A program made the position numbers and the translations under genes. A stretch of DNA of 42,095 nucleotides, taken from Bacilli bacterium. GTDB lineage: Bacteria > Bacillota_I > Bacilli_A > RF39 > UBA660. Below the pieces are notes generated by a model. The model searched no databases. It was not told the DNA's origin and saw only the letters and a list, made by a program, of their open reading frames with translations. Below are positions 1-11,114 of this stretch, piece after piece. Where the stretch lies: positions 1 through 42,095 of the forward strand of contig JAFSGC010000020.1 of assembly GCA_017434825.1 (NCBI GenBank), in the 5' to 3' direction. The first letter of the stretch is position 1. Each line of letters begins with the position of its first letter.

Positions 1-183
1 CACTTCACTTTTTCGTTCATACTTTTCAGTTTTCTCATTATAAATATATATTGCTAAAGACTCTGGTACTTTTAAAGAATATTCATCTCTATCTTTTTTA
101 TCATAACTAAAAAAGATAATTACTATTATCGATAATGTAAACACTATTAACAATGATAAAAATGTAATTACCTTTTTATTCAT
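1..183 (-). CDS. Partial membrane-anchored protein, 3' end outside window
   Basis: The 61 visible codons start at an ATG (181-183) preceded by a good ribosome binding site (AGGAG). They encode a short basic N-terminus, one hydrophobic segment at about residues 5-26, and then a charged, lysine- and glutamate-rich stretch facing outward. No family is recognisable from this fragment. The gene continues past the left edge. It lies downstream of a hairpin terminator at 224-256, so it is probably a separate transcription unit from the YihY gene. Confidence 0.6.
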   Translation of the reverse strand, partial: MNKKVITFLSLLIVFTLSIIVIIFFSYDKKDRDEYSLKVPESLAIYIYNEKTEKYERKSEV

Positions 184-223
184 ACTTATATTCTCCTACT
201 ATTTATAAGTATATCATATAAAT

Positions 224-256
224 ACATAAAAAAAGAAGTGAAAATCACTTCTTTTA
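224..256 (-). terminator. Rho-independent terminator (hairpin 231-255)
   Basis: A perfect 10-bp stem (AAAAGAAGTG / CACTTCTTTT) with a 5-nt loop is followed on the minus strand by a run of seven T residues. It lies about 100 bases after the stop codon of the YihY gene and ends that minus-strand operon. Confidence 0.75.
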
Positions 257-357
257 GATATTACTTCCAAATATCGTTAGCTAAAATGCTAGATTGATAT
301 CTGAAGATTAAACGTGTTATATAAGTAATACCTGTAATAACACATTTATATTATTCT

Positions 358-1203
358 TTATTTTACTTTTTTTATAGCACCAGTTTTTTCCAATTCTTCA
401 CTTTCTTTTTGATAGTTTAAACTCATTCCTATCACAAAGAAGTATGCTAAGAAATAAAACCACATCATTAATACACAGACACTAGTTAATCCACCATAAA
501 ATGCAGTATAGTTTGCTAAATGGTTAATATAAAACGAATATAGTTCTGTCATTATAATCCACGCTACAGTAGTAAATATTGCCCCATAATTTGCATTGTG
601 TGCCACAATTTTGCGGTCAGGAGCCATTACATAGATAATCTTTATTAAGAAGAATAAGAATATCCACATAACAGGATTTTTTAGCAAATTAAATATTTCT
701 ACAATTATTTTAGTGACATGACTATTTAAATTAACGCTTTCTATTAAATAAATAATTTGATCACCAAATATTGGAACAATTAGCAAGAATACTAACAATA
801 ATACAAAGATAATCGACATAACTATCGCTTTAAATCTACGTTGAAACCAATTACCGTTTTTAACCCCATAAATAGCATTCGACGTTACAATTACTGAAGC
901 AGCACCATTACTTGCTAAATAATAACAAACAACAATTACGATAGTAAGTTTAAGTCCAGCATTACCACCAGCTCCAGTACTTAACATTAGATTAGCAATA
1001 TCTGTGGAAAATGCCTTTTGTAAAAAATCATATATAAAATCCATTGAAACATTTAATACTGAAGCAGCATATGTAATAAGTGTCATCGTAGGAATGATTG
1101 CTAAAACTAAGAAGAACGCAAGTTGCCCAGGCAATAAAATCATGTCTGGGCGTTTAAGTACTTTTGATATTCTTTGAAAAAATACTTTAATTTTTGCTTT
1201 CAT
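358..1203 (-). CDS. YihY/BrkB family inner membrane protein
   Basis: This 281-residue polytopic membrane protein has about six hydrophobic segments (roughly residues 32-54, 85-110, 128-150, 177-195, 205-230, 240-262). The pattern and the N-terminal motif with LAFFLVLAIIPTMTL match the YihY/BrkB (formerly 'ribonuclease BN') family. The family's molecular role is unsettled; it is not the tRNA-processing enzyme it was once named for. The start codon overlaps the last 17 bases of the upstream GGDEF-like gene, which suggests translational coupling in one operon. The C-terminus is charged and cytoplasmic. The family call is firm; function is unknown. Confidence 0.85.
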   Translation of the reverse strand: MKAKIKVFFQRISKVLKRPDMILLPGQLAFFLVLAIIPTMTLITYAASVLNVSMDFIYDFLQKAFSTDIANLMLSTGAGGNAGLKLTIVIVVCYYLASNGAASVIVTSNAIYGVKNGNWFQRRFKAIVMSIIFVLLLVFLLIVPIFGDQIIYLIESVNLNSHVTKIIVEIFNLLKNPVMWIFLFFLIKIIYVMAPDRKIVAHNANYGAIFTTVAWIIMTELYSFYINHLANYTAFYGGLTSVCVLMMWFYFLAYFFVIGMSLNYQKESEELEKTGAIKKVK

Positions 1204-3205
1204 TTAGTTCCTTTTGTTCTTTGAGTGCTTTTGTTGCTTCATTTAGGGCATCTTCGATTGTTTTGATATCATCTAAAATCATTGAATATCCAAATTCAGC
1301 ACCATAATCATATGGTAATTTTTTAAACTCTTTATTAAGTTTATGAATATAATTTGTAACTTGTTTTTGTGAATAACCTACCATATATACCACAAACTCA
1401 TTTCCATCTGTACGAATAATATCAGAATTATCAAGTTGAGTCTTAATTAAAGCGTTGGCAGCAGCTTTAATTTGTTTATCCCCTTCTTCATAACCTTCGA
1501 TATCGTTAATGTGTTGTAAATGATTTAAATCTACCACTAAAATTGTTTGTGGATATATTGTATTGTTACTCCATTCCTTAATATTCTCAGTTAAATAATT
1601 TCGATTCTTCAAAAGAGTTAATTGATCAATAAATCTTAATTTATCATCTTTTTTAATCTTTTTAGCAATAGTTATTTTTCTAGTTTTACGAACCACAATA
1701 ATAGCCACTAAAGCAAAGATTAATAAGAAATAAATGAAATATTTAGCAAGTAAACTCAAGAACCATCCAGAGTTAACCGTCTTTTCATGGTTATAATATC
1801 CTTCATTAAGAACACGATGAGAATCAGTAATACTCATATATTCATTTAATAAACGATACATTGCGCTACTTGTTCTAACATTAAAACCATAAATATAATT
1901 AATATCATTTTCAAATCTTAAAGTATAATTTTCAAGTCCATGAGAACGATAATATTCAAAAATATTACTATCGATTAAAATTATTTCATCTTTACGATTA
2001 AGTTTTAATAATTCTTTTGTATTACGATAAGTTTTAATATTAATACCACTTATATTCTTTAAATAAGTATATAATATAGAATTTTCATCTACATATACAT
2101 CTTTACCTACTAAAGAATTAACTGAATTAATTACAATATCATTTTTACTATTTGCAATAACTGAATATTCTACGTTAATACCACTTAATGTTTTTGCAAA
2201 ATTATTATTTAAATTATAATATCCAAAGTAAATATCTACTTCTTCTTTATTTATTGCTTTATTAAATTTATTGAAATTACGATACTTCTTAAAATTAAAT
2301 TCAATGTCTGCAAAATCCATAAAGCCATCTAAGTATACCGCAGCTATTCCACCATAGTTACCACTTGATATTACTTCATATGGAGAATTATTTAAATATC
2401 CATATTCATATGTAACACTTTGCATAGCATCTATTTCAGTTTCTGTAATGCCTAGTGAGCTTACCATTAAATCAAATAAACTATCATTATATACCTCGTT
2501 AAACTCATCTTTCCAGTTTTCATAATACTTACTTAAAACTCTACTTAAAGTATCATCAACAGTATTCATTGTATAATACATATTAATATCACTGAAATGA
2601 TAAATTATACTATAATTACTTTTTAAAATATCTCCAAGATATAAATGTAACGGAATAATTGCATATCTAGTTTCAGCTTCCATTGATTTTAGTAAATCAT
2701 CAATAGAATCATAACTTTGATATTTAACATTATTATTACTTACATAATTTGATACGTATGATAAGTCTCTTCCTAAAATAGCTACTTCCTTATTTGTTAA
2801 ATCATCAATTCCACCTATGATTTCGTATTCTTTACCAATTAATACATAATGGTCTGTATAAAATACTATATCATTTTCATTAATAGATGTTTTAGCTCCA
2901 AATGTAACACCAGTTGTAGCAGTACCATACCCAAATGTAACTTCATTAACATTTAAATCATATTTTCCTTTAAAGTCATTAATGAAATCATAAAACACGC
3001 CACTACCATTATTACCAAATACAAATGCATCATTGATAACATTTATGTTTATAACTTGAGCTGTAGTATGGTTATCATCAATCCAATTCTTTTCTGAAAT
3101 TGTTAAATGATTAGAGTTTAAGTAAATATAAACTCCTGTACCCACTCCAACAATTAATAATAGTCCTATTATAATTCCTATTATTAAGTACTTCTTATTT
3201 TTCAT
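1187..3205 (-). CDS. Membrane sensor with two solute-binding-like domains and a degenerate GGDEF domain
   Basis: This 672-residue protein has an N-terminal membrane segment (about 7-27), then a long extracellular part that reads as two tandem periplasmic-binding-protein-like modules (about 50-235 and 265-470). A second membrane helix follows (about 483-508), then a cytoplasmic GGDEF-type domain (525-665). The diguanylate cyclase signature is altered: GGDEF is replaced by DGNEF at residues 600-604. The first metal-site region (VDLNHLQHIND) is still recognisable. Loss of the first Gly and the acidic third position suggests it makes no c-di-GMP and may instead bind nucleotide or signal structurally. 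Its start overlaps the end of the upstream gene, and its end overlaps the YihY start. Confidence 0.75.
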   Translation of the reverse strand: MKNKKYLIIGIIIGLLLIVGVGTGVYIYLNSNHLTISEKNWIDDNHTTAQVININVINDAFVFGNNGSGVFYDFINDFKGKYDLNVNEVTFGYGTATTGVTFGAKTSINENDIVFYTDHYVLIGKEYEIIGGIDDLTNKEVAILGRDLSYVSNYVSNNNVKYQSYDSIDDLLKSMEAETRYAIIPLHLYLGDILKSNYSIIYHFSDINMYYTMNTVDDTLSRVLSKYYENWKDEFNEVYNDSLFDLMVSSLGITETEIDAMQSVTYEYGYLNNSPYEVISSGNYGGIAAVYLDGFMDFADIEFNFKKYRNFNKFNKAINKEEVDIYFGYYNLNNNFAKTLSGINVEYSVIANSKNDIVINSVNSLVGKDVYVDENSILYTYLKNISGINIKTYRNTKELLKLNRKDEIILIDSNIFEYYRSHGLENYTLRFENDINYIYGFNVRTSSAMYRLLNEYMSITDSHRVLNEGYYNHEKTVNSGWFLSLLAKYFIYFLLIFALVAIIVVRKTRKITIAKKIKKDDKLRFIDQLTLLKNRNYLTENIKEWSNNTIYPQTILVVDLNHLQHINDIEGYEEGDKQIKAAANALIKTQLDNSDIIRTDGNEFVVYMVGYSQKQVTNYIHKLNKEFKKLPYDYGAEFGYSMILDDIKTIEDALNEATKALKEQKELNESKN

Positions 3206-3671
3206 TAGTTTCTTCTTCCTCTTCTACTTCTCGGTTATTATTCCAAGAGACATGGTCTATTATAGCATTCTTTGCACCAAAAATAGTAGCATTTTCGCAA
3301 TGAACTACAAATTCAATGTCATAATATGAAAGAATGTCTTCACTAAATAAGTCTACAGAATTGGTTGCAATTGCTTTTGCATCTTCAACATCAGTAGTTT
3401 CATCATAATAAATATGAACATAAATTATTCTTCCTTTAATAGATAAAGAAACTTTTGAAACGTGTTCATTTTCTAAAAGTGTTTCTTTATACGTACTCTT
3501 GTCTTTGTCTTTTATTGGATAGTTTTCAATACCATCAAGTCTTGATCCATAACTACCAACATCTTTTGAATAAAAGAATGTTAAAGCTACTGCAACTATC
3601 GCACAAAAACATACGAATAATATAATAATAAGCATGAACAAAACCCTATTTTCTTTCCATAATTTTTTCAT
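3195..3671 (-). CDS. Hypothetical membrane-anchored extracytoplasmic protein
   Basis: The 158-residue protein has a basic N-terminus, one strong membrane helix (about 12-34) and an extracellular domain of about 115 residues with a beta/alpha look. It ends in an acidic tail (about eight Glu). I do not recognise the family. The ATG follows an excellent ribosome binding site (GAGGTGAG), and a promoter lies just upstream. It is the first gene of the operon that continues into the GGDEF-like protein (11-bp overlap) and YihY, so it may act with the sensor protein as a membrane partner; that is inference from position only. Confidence 0.65.
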   Translation of the reverse strand: MKKLWKENRVLFMLIIILFVCFCAIVAVALTFFYSKDVGSYGSRLDGIENYPIKDKDKSTYKETLLENEHVSKVSLSIKGRIIYVHIYYDETTDVEDAKAIATNSVDLFSEDILSYYDIEFVVHCENATIFGAKNAIIDHVSWNNNREVEEEEETNEK

Positions 3672-3693
3672 TACTCACCTCATAAGTACAAAC

Positions 3694-6572
<2,879 letters not shown>

Positions 6573-6574
6573 TT

Positions 6575-8674
6575 TTACACCTTCCTTATACCTTTATAAT
6601 TTTTAAGTAATTTCTTACTTCCTATTTTATAACTAAATGCAATTGTTACAAACCTATCATCTACTGATGTAACAATTCCTTTACCAAAAGAAATATGTGA
6701 AACTAAATCTCCTGGTTTATAATCATTTGAACTTTCTTTAGATGCTGGTTCATCATCATAAAGTAGTGTTCTACGTAATAATGACGGTCCTTCTTTTTTC
6801 TTTTCAACATCTAATAAATTTTCACTAATCTCTGAAATAAATCTACTTGGTGTGTTTGCAGTCAATTTACCATATAACATTCTTTTTTGAGCATTTAGCA
6901 AATATAATTTTTCTTTAGCTCTAGTAATTGCTACATACATTAGTCTTCTTTCTTCCTCTAGACCCCCTTCTTCATAAATACTATTCGAATGCGGTAAGAT
7001 ATTTTCTTCAAGACCAATAATAAAGACTACTTTAAACTCTAGTCCCTTAGCACTATGTATTGTCATCAAAGTAACAGCATCACTATCTTTTGTATATTCC
7101 GCAGCATCTGCTACTAAACTTACTTCTTCTAAGAAATCATTTAAGTTAACGCTACCTGTAACCTTTTCAAAATTTTCTGTTACTGATTTAAATTCCATTA
7201 AGTTTTCTAATCTTAAATCACTTTCTAAAGTTTTATCCTTTTCTAAAAGTTCTCTCATTTTAGTTAGTTCTAACACTTTATCAATTAATTCAGTTAAAGA
7301 CAATTCTTTACTTAATTCAGTTAACTCTATAATCAAGTTTTTAAATTCTAGTTCTTTACCAGATTCTATAACATCAAACATTGAGGTATTGCTTATATTA
7401 GCCATATTTTCTAGATTTTCAATTGTCTTTTCTCCAATCTTTCTTTTTGGCTCATTAATAACTCTTTTTAATGATACATCATCATCGTGATTAGCAATCA
7501 ATTTTAGATAAGCTAGTAAATCCTTAATTTCCTTTCTTTTATAGAAGTAATAACTTCCATATACTTTATAAGGTATATTTTCTTTAACCATCTTATCTTC
7601 GATACCACGCGATTGAGCATTAGTTCGATAAAATACAGCAATATCTTTTCTTTGATATCCCTCTGATACCAAATCTTTAATTTCGCTAGCTACTCTAGAT
7701 ACTTCAGCTTCATCATTAAAAGCTCTTACATATTTAATCTTAACACCATCACCTAAATCACTAAATAAATCAATATCTTTTCTTTGTGAATTGTGTTTAA
7801 TAACATCGTTTGCAGCACTAAGTATTGTTTGAGTACTACGATAATTTTGTGGTAATTTAATTACTTTACAATCTTTATAGTCTTTTTCAAAATTTAAGAT
7901 ATTTTGGAAATTAGCTCCTCTAAAAGCATAAATAGATTGTGATGGATCTCCTACTACAAATAGATTTTGATATTTCTTAGAAATTAGTTTAACCATCTTA
8001 TATTGAACTTCATTTGTATCTTGATATTCATCAATTAAAATATAAGGATATTTTTCTTGATAATGTTCTAAGATATCACTATGATAAGTAAAAAGTTCTA
8101 CCGGCTTTTTCAATAAGTCATCAAAGTCAATTGTATTATTTCTTTTTAATATTTTTTCATATTGATAATATACTTTAGCAGCTACCTTTTCCGCTGGCAT
8201 TGTTAAAAACTTTTCAATTTCCGAATCTGATAACATATTATTTTTAATAAATGAAATCTTATTTCTAATAAAAGCTGGCGAATACTCTTTAGGATCTAAT
8301 GCCATATCTTTTAATATTTTTTTAATAATGCTCGAAACATCTTCAGTATCAATTATTGTAAAGTTTTTAGAAAGTTCTAAAACATCATAATTTTCTTTGA
8401 TAACTCTAAGTCCAAACGAGTGAAAAGTTCCTACAAAAGCATAATGTGTACCAATTAAATTCTCTACTCTTTGTCGCATTTCATTAGCAGCTTTATTGGT
8501 AAACGTAATAGCTAAAATATTACTAGATTTAATTCCACTTGAAATCAAATTAGCAATTCTTGTAGTTAATACTTTTGTCTTTCCAGAACCCGCTCCCGCT
8601 ATAACTAAACACGGGCCTTCAACGTGTGTTGCAGCCTCGTACTGATCTTTATTTAAACCATCTAAGCAGTCCAT
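6575..8674 (-). CDS. pcrA: ATP-dependent DNA helicase PcrA/UvrD
   Basis: This 699-residue superfamily 1A 3'-5' helicase unwinds DNA in nucleotide excision repair and strips proteins from DNA. Visible motifs are Walker A GAGSGKT (27-33), the Walker B box with DEYQDTNE, motif III VGDPSQSIYAFRGAN, motif IV with LPQNYRST, motif V with TIHSAKGLEF and motif VI YVAITRAKEKL. The C-terminus carries the Tudor-like module seen in PcrA (PGDLVSHISFGKGIV), which contacts RNA polymerase in Bacillus. Length fits the family. It opens the pcrA-nucleotidyltransferase-ligA operon; the ribosome binding site is TAGGTG. A TATAAT -10 lies about 25 bases upstream, with a poor -35. Confidence 0.96.
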   Translation of the reverse strand: MDCLDGLNKDQYEAATHVEGPCLVIAGAGSGKTKVLTTRIANLISSGIKSSNILAITFTNKAANEMRQRVENLIGTHYAFVGTFHSFGLRVIKENYDVLELSKNFTIIDTEDVSSIIKKILKDMALDPKEYSPAFIRNKISFIKNNMLSDSEIEKFLTMPAEKVAAKVYYQYEKILKRNNTIDFDDLLKKPVELFTYHSDILEHYQEKYPYILIDEYQDTNEVQYKMVKLISKKYQNLFVVGDPSQSIYAFRGANFQNILNFEKDYKDCKVIKLPQNYRSTQTILSAANDVIKHNSQRKDIDLFSDLGDGVKIKYVRAFNDEAEVSRVASEIKDLVSEGYQRKDIAVFYRTNAQSRGIEDKMVKENIPYKVYGSYYFYKRKEIKDLLAYLKLIANHDDDVSLKRVINEPKRKIGEKTIENLENMANISNTSMFDVIESGKELEFKNLIIELTELSKELSLTELIDKVLELTKMRELLEKDKTLESDLRLENLMEFKSVTENFEKVTGSVNLNDFLEEVSLVADAAEYTKDSDAVTLMTIHSAKGLEFKVVFIIGLEENILPHSNSIYEEGGLEEERRLMYVAITRAKEKLYLLNAQKRMLYGKLTANTPSRFISEISENLLDVEKKKEGPSLLRRTLLYDDEPASKESSNDYKPGDLVSHISFGKGIVTSVDDRFVTIAFSYKIGSKKLLKNYKGIRKV

Positions 8675-8798
8675 ATTTTACACCTACATTTCTTTAAATA
8701 TTATATCAAAGATACTATTCTAAAAAAAGAAATTTTACATCAATTTGGTGAATTGAATGTTTAATAAAAATATGGTATCTTTATTACGAGGTGTTGAT

Positions 8799-9431
8799 AT
8801 GAAAAAAGCATTTACAATATTTTTAATCCTAGTTGCATTATGTGGCGCAGGATACGGAGTAAAAATGGTACTTGACAAAAAACAAGAAGAAAAAAGAATC
8901 GAAGAAATAAAAAAAGGATGGCACGTAGAAATTCTTACTGAATTCATTAATATCCGTGAAGAACCAGATCGTTATTCATACTCTACTGGAACTGTTAAAC
9001 AAGGAGAAGTATACGCTGTTGTGGAAAACGATTTAAGTGACCCTAACCTTTATTGGTATTTAATAGAATTCAAAGATGGCACTACTGGATGGATTGCAAA
9101 TAACACAAGTGGAACATATTTAAAAGATAACAATAATCCAAATGATATCGCTATTCCAATTTTAAAATTTGATGAAGCCGAATATCACGTAGTAAGTATT
9201 GATGATATTAATTATGATCATTTAAGAACTTGGGACGATAAAGACGATTTTGAATTAAGTCACCAAGTTTATCACGAAGTTGATAGATCAAAAGATATCG
9301 ATCAATATTGGATTAAATATACTATTACAGATAAATCAGGAAAATACTCTAGTAAAACTCAAAAAATTGTTTTTGAAATTAAACCAGATGAATCAAAAGT
9401 TCTTAGTTGGTCAGAATATACTAGAAACTAA
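8799..9431 (+). CDS. Membrane-anchored SH3-like domain protein
   Basis: The 210-residue protein has an N-terminal membrane helix (about 3-20), a short charged linker (KKQEEKRIEEIKK) and then a bacterial SH3-like domain (about 35-105) with the typical opening 'INIREEPD' and the 'GTTGWIANN' end strand. The remaining 100 residues are of unknown type. SH3b domains usually bind cell wall or act in extracytoplasmic adhesion. I start at the ATG 8799, not the in-frame ATG 42 bases upstream, because ACGAGGTG stands just before it and the hydrophobic segment then begins at the N-terminus. The gene diverges from pcrA. Confidence 0.7.
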   Translation: MKKAFTIFLILVALCGAGYGVKMVLDKKQEEKRIEEIKKGWHVEILTEFINIREEPDRYSYSTGTVKQGEVYAVVENDLSDPNLYWYLIEFKDGTTGWIANNTSGTYLKDNNNPNDIAIPILKFDEAEYHVVSIDDINYDHLRTWDDKDDFELSHQVYHEVDRSKDIDQYWIKYTITDKSGKYSSKTQKIVFEIKPDESKVLSWSEYTRN

Positions 9432-9434
9432 CAA

Positions 9435-9463
9435 TATACATAATCATATATTCATGATATAAT
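9435..9463 (+). promoter_or_regulatory. Promoter for the OrfA-like gene
   Basis: TATACA (9435-9440) and TATAAT (9458-9463) are 17 bases apart, followed by the ribosome binding site GGGAG and the ATG at 9483. The gene thus has its own promoter. Confidence 0.5.
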
Positions 9464-9482
9464 TATTACAGGGAGTAATGTT

Positions 9483-9683
9483 ATGAGTAAACCATATGAA
9501 CACTATAGTGAAGAATTCAAGAAAAAAGTTGTCCAATTAGTGGAATCTGGAAAAAGAAGAAGCGAAGTTGCTAGAGCTTATGGAGTAAGTGCTCCTAATA
9601 TTAGAGTTTGGCAACAAAAATATGGATCTTTAAACAAAGATACTCAAACTAAAGAAGAAACAAAAACAGTTACAAATAAGTAA
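9483..9683 (+). CDS. Stand-alone IS3-type OrfA helix-turn-helix protein
   Basis: The 66-residue protein matches the N-terminal helix-turn-helix of IS3/IS911-type OrfA transposase subunits: YSEEFKKKVVQLVESG, then RSEVARAYGVSAPNIRVWQQKY. The C-terminal leucine zipper of OrfA is missing; the tail is only a Lys/Thr/Glu-rich stretch. No OrfB with a DDE domain and no inverted repeats are visible nearby. It has its own promoter, a good ribosome binding site (GGGAG) and a terminator whose stem contains the stop codon. It therefore looks like an intact, self-contained small DNA-binding protein derived from a transposase, rather than a decaying IS. Function unknown. Confidence 0.75.
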   Translation: MSKPYEHYSEEFKKKVVQLVESGKRRSEVARAYGVSAPNIRVWQQKYGSLNKDTQTKEETKTVTNK

Positions 9684-9692
9684 CTGTTTTTT
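9663..9692 (+). terminator. Rho-independent terminator of the OrfA-like gene
   Basis: An 11-bp stem (AAAACAGTTAC / GTAACTGTTTT) with a 6-nt loop is followed by TT. The stop codon of the gene (9681-9683) lies within the stem. Confidence 0.85.
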
Positions 9693-9699
9693 ATATTAA

Positions 9700-10479
9700 T
9701 TAAATTTTTTCAATGCCTTGGAAAATAAAATTATCATTTACAAGTTTAAAAGATAAACGATATTTAGTAAATAGTTCATATACACCAGAAGTAATTGATT
9801 CAGCATTTTCAGCAGTTTTACCATCAAGTTTTTTTGTCTTTTCTACATCTGCATATAATTGATTATCTTCAAAATCTAATAAGCCGACATATTGATATAC
9901 ATAATATATGTTATCCTCTAAAGTATATTTGTAATTATACAATGCAATAATATCAGTAGCAGTAAATCCTCCACAACCGCCTGTATAGAAACGATTATTT
10001 TCAAATACATACGGGAACATATTTATATTCTTAGATATTGTACCCTCAAACATTTTGTTATACATAGATGATGCAGTTTCATAAGTCACATACCCATTAC
10101 GACACATATTTTCATCATTATTTTTTTCTTCTTCAGTTAAATCAACCCAATTATCTTTTAGACTAGCTAATACAAAATAAGTTTTTTCATCATCTGTTAA
10201 CTTTAAATTTTCATATAGATTAAATGTTTGTCCAGATATATACGAACCACCAAGAAGATTTGTAAACTCTTCTAATTTAGAGATTAAATTAGCATCTTTT
10301 AATTCATTTTCAGCAGCATCACCACTTGGATTTTCAACCGTATTATTAATTCCCGTATTATTTGTATTTTCTGGTTTATCATAAATAATTTTTCCAATTA
10401 ATATTCCAATTGGTATACATAAAACCACACATATTAAAGCAACTACAAACGTTAATTTTTTTGACTTTTTTTCTTCCAT
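9700..10479 (-). CDS. Hypothetical membrane-anchored protein
   Basis: The 259-residue protein has a basic N-terminus and one membrane helix (about 9-32), then a low-complexity Asn/Glu linker (35-60) and an extracellular domain of about 190 residues with a mixed alpha/beta look. Two cysteines (in NMCRNG and GGCGGF) are the only ones outside the helix and could form a disulfide. I do not recognise a family. The start has a good ribosome binding site (GGAGAGG). Its neighbours are a spore coat gene upstream and the OrfA-like gene convergent downstream, which give no clear hint of function. Confidence 0.6.
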   Translation of the reverse strand: MEEKKSKKLTFVVALICVVLCIPIGILIGKIIYDKPENTNNTGINNTVENPSGDAAENELKDANLISKLEEFTNLLGGSYISGQTFNLYENLKLTDDEKTYFVLASLKDNWVDLTEEEKNNDENMCRNGYVTYETASSMYNKMFEGTISKNINMFPYVFENNRFYTGGCGGFTATDIIALYNYKYTLEDNIYYVYQYVGLLDFEDNQLYADVEKTKKLDGKTAENAESITSGVYELFTKYRLSFKLVNDNFIFQGIEKI

Positions 10480-10521
10480 ATTTCCTCTCCTTATTCTAAT
10501 AAGAGAATACTATATATAATT

Positions 10522-10547
10522 AAAAAAATCAAGGTATAGCACCTTGA
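10522..10547 (-). terminator. Terminator of the coat protein gene
   Basis: Stem TCAAGGT / ACCTTGA with a 5-nt loop is followed on the minus strand by seven T residues. It lies 20 bases beyond the coat gene stop. Confidence 0.8.
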
Positions 10548-10565
10548 CTTCAACTAATTAAAAAA

Positions 10566-11009
10566 TTAGCAAACACAATCTACATATGTATCAGATAAAC
10601 ATCTAATACTACATAGGCAACTGCAATCCATTGTGAAGAAAGAATTTGTTGCAACATATGGATTTAATGATGTTTCATCAGGGTTGTTTGCTAACACTCT
10701 AAATGTACAGCAATTTCCTTCAATCTTTTCCACTCTAAATACAGTCGAACAAGTATCGCCTAAAGGCTCACCACTACAATTAGTAGTGTTATCTTTTGTT
10801 GTCGGCATACTCCAAGGTACCCCATTTCCACAACAAGTATAAAGCATTACTGGTCTAGTATTGCAAATTAAGCAATTAGCTCCGCCTCCAAGCATAGGTC
10901 TATCGCATGTATCTAGGCAGTTATCTGGGCAAGCATTTTCTTGAAGAACTAAGATAACTGATAAAATTTCATTAATGCAGTTACCGGATCCGTTTGTGTG
11001 ATTGTTCAT
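10566..11009 (-). CDS. CotY/CotZ/ExsY family spore coat protein
   Basis: The 147-residue protein has 18 cysteines spread along its length, including pairs CC and the C-terminal cluster CSCLCSIRC. The order of an opening CINEIL helix, a CPDNCLDTC motif, then RPVMLYTCCG and a later FRVEKIEGNCCTFRV strand matches the CotY/CotZ/ExsY family. These proteins form the cross-linked crust or exosporium layer of spores by disulfide-linked assembly. The ribosome binding site AAGGGTGA fits the ATG at 11007-11009. A sigma-K-type promoter lies upstream and a terminator downstream, so it is a single-gene mother-cell unit. The family assignment is from motif memory, not a search. Confidence 0.82.
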   Translation of the reverse strand: MNNHTNGSGNCINEILSVILVLQENACPDNCLDTCDRPMLGGGANCLICNTRPVMLYTCCGNGVPWSMPTTKDNTTNCSGEPLGDTCSTVFRVEKIEGNCCTFRVLANNPDETSLNPYVATNSFFTMDCSCLCSIRCLSDTYVDCVC

Positions 11010-11039
11010 TTTAATTCACCCTTTCTTGTGCTTTCATTA

Positions 11040-11067
11040 TAATTTATGATTTTCTTTACTAAATCGT
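11040..11067 (-). promoter_or_regulatory. Candidate sigma-K promoter of the coat gene
   Basis: On the minus strand, AC (11066-11067) stands 17 bases before CATAAATTA (11040-11048). This fits the sigma-K pattern AC - 16/17 - CATANNNTA known from Bacillus late mother-cell genes. The predicted start lies near 11033, giving a leader of about 24 bases with the ribosome binding site at 11016-11023. Confidence 0.5.
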
Positions 11068-11114
11068 GCTATAATTTTCTATAAAAATATAGTATAATGT
11101 TTATAGGTGATAAA

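Noticed and set aside
9435-9692. Complete insertion sequence
   Set aside because: No OrfB/DDE gene, no terminal inverted repeats and no target-site duplication can be seen around the OrfA-like gene.
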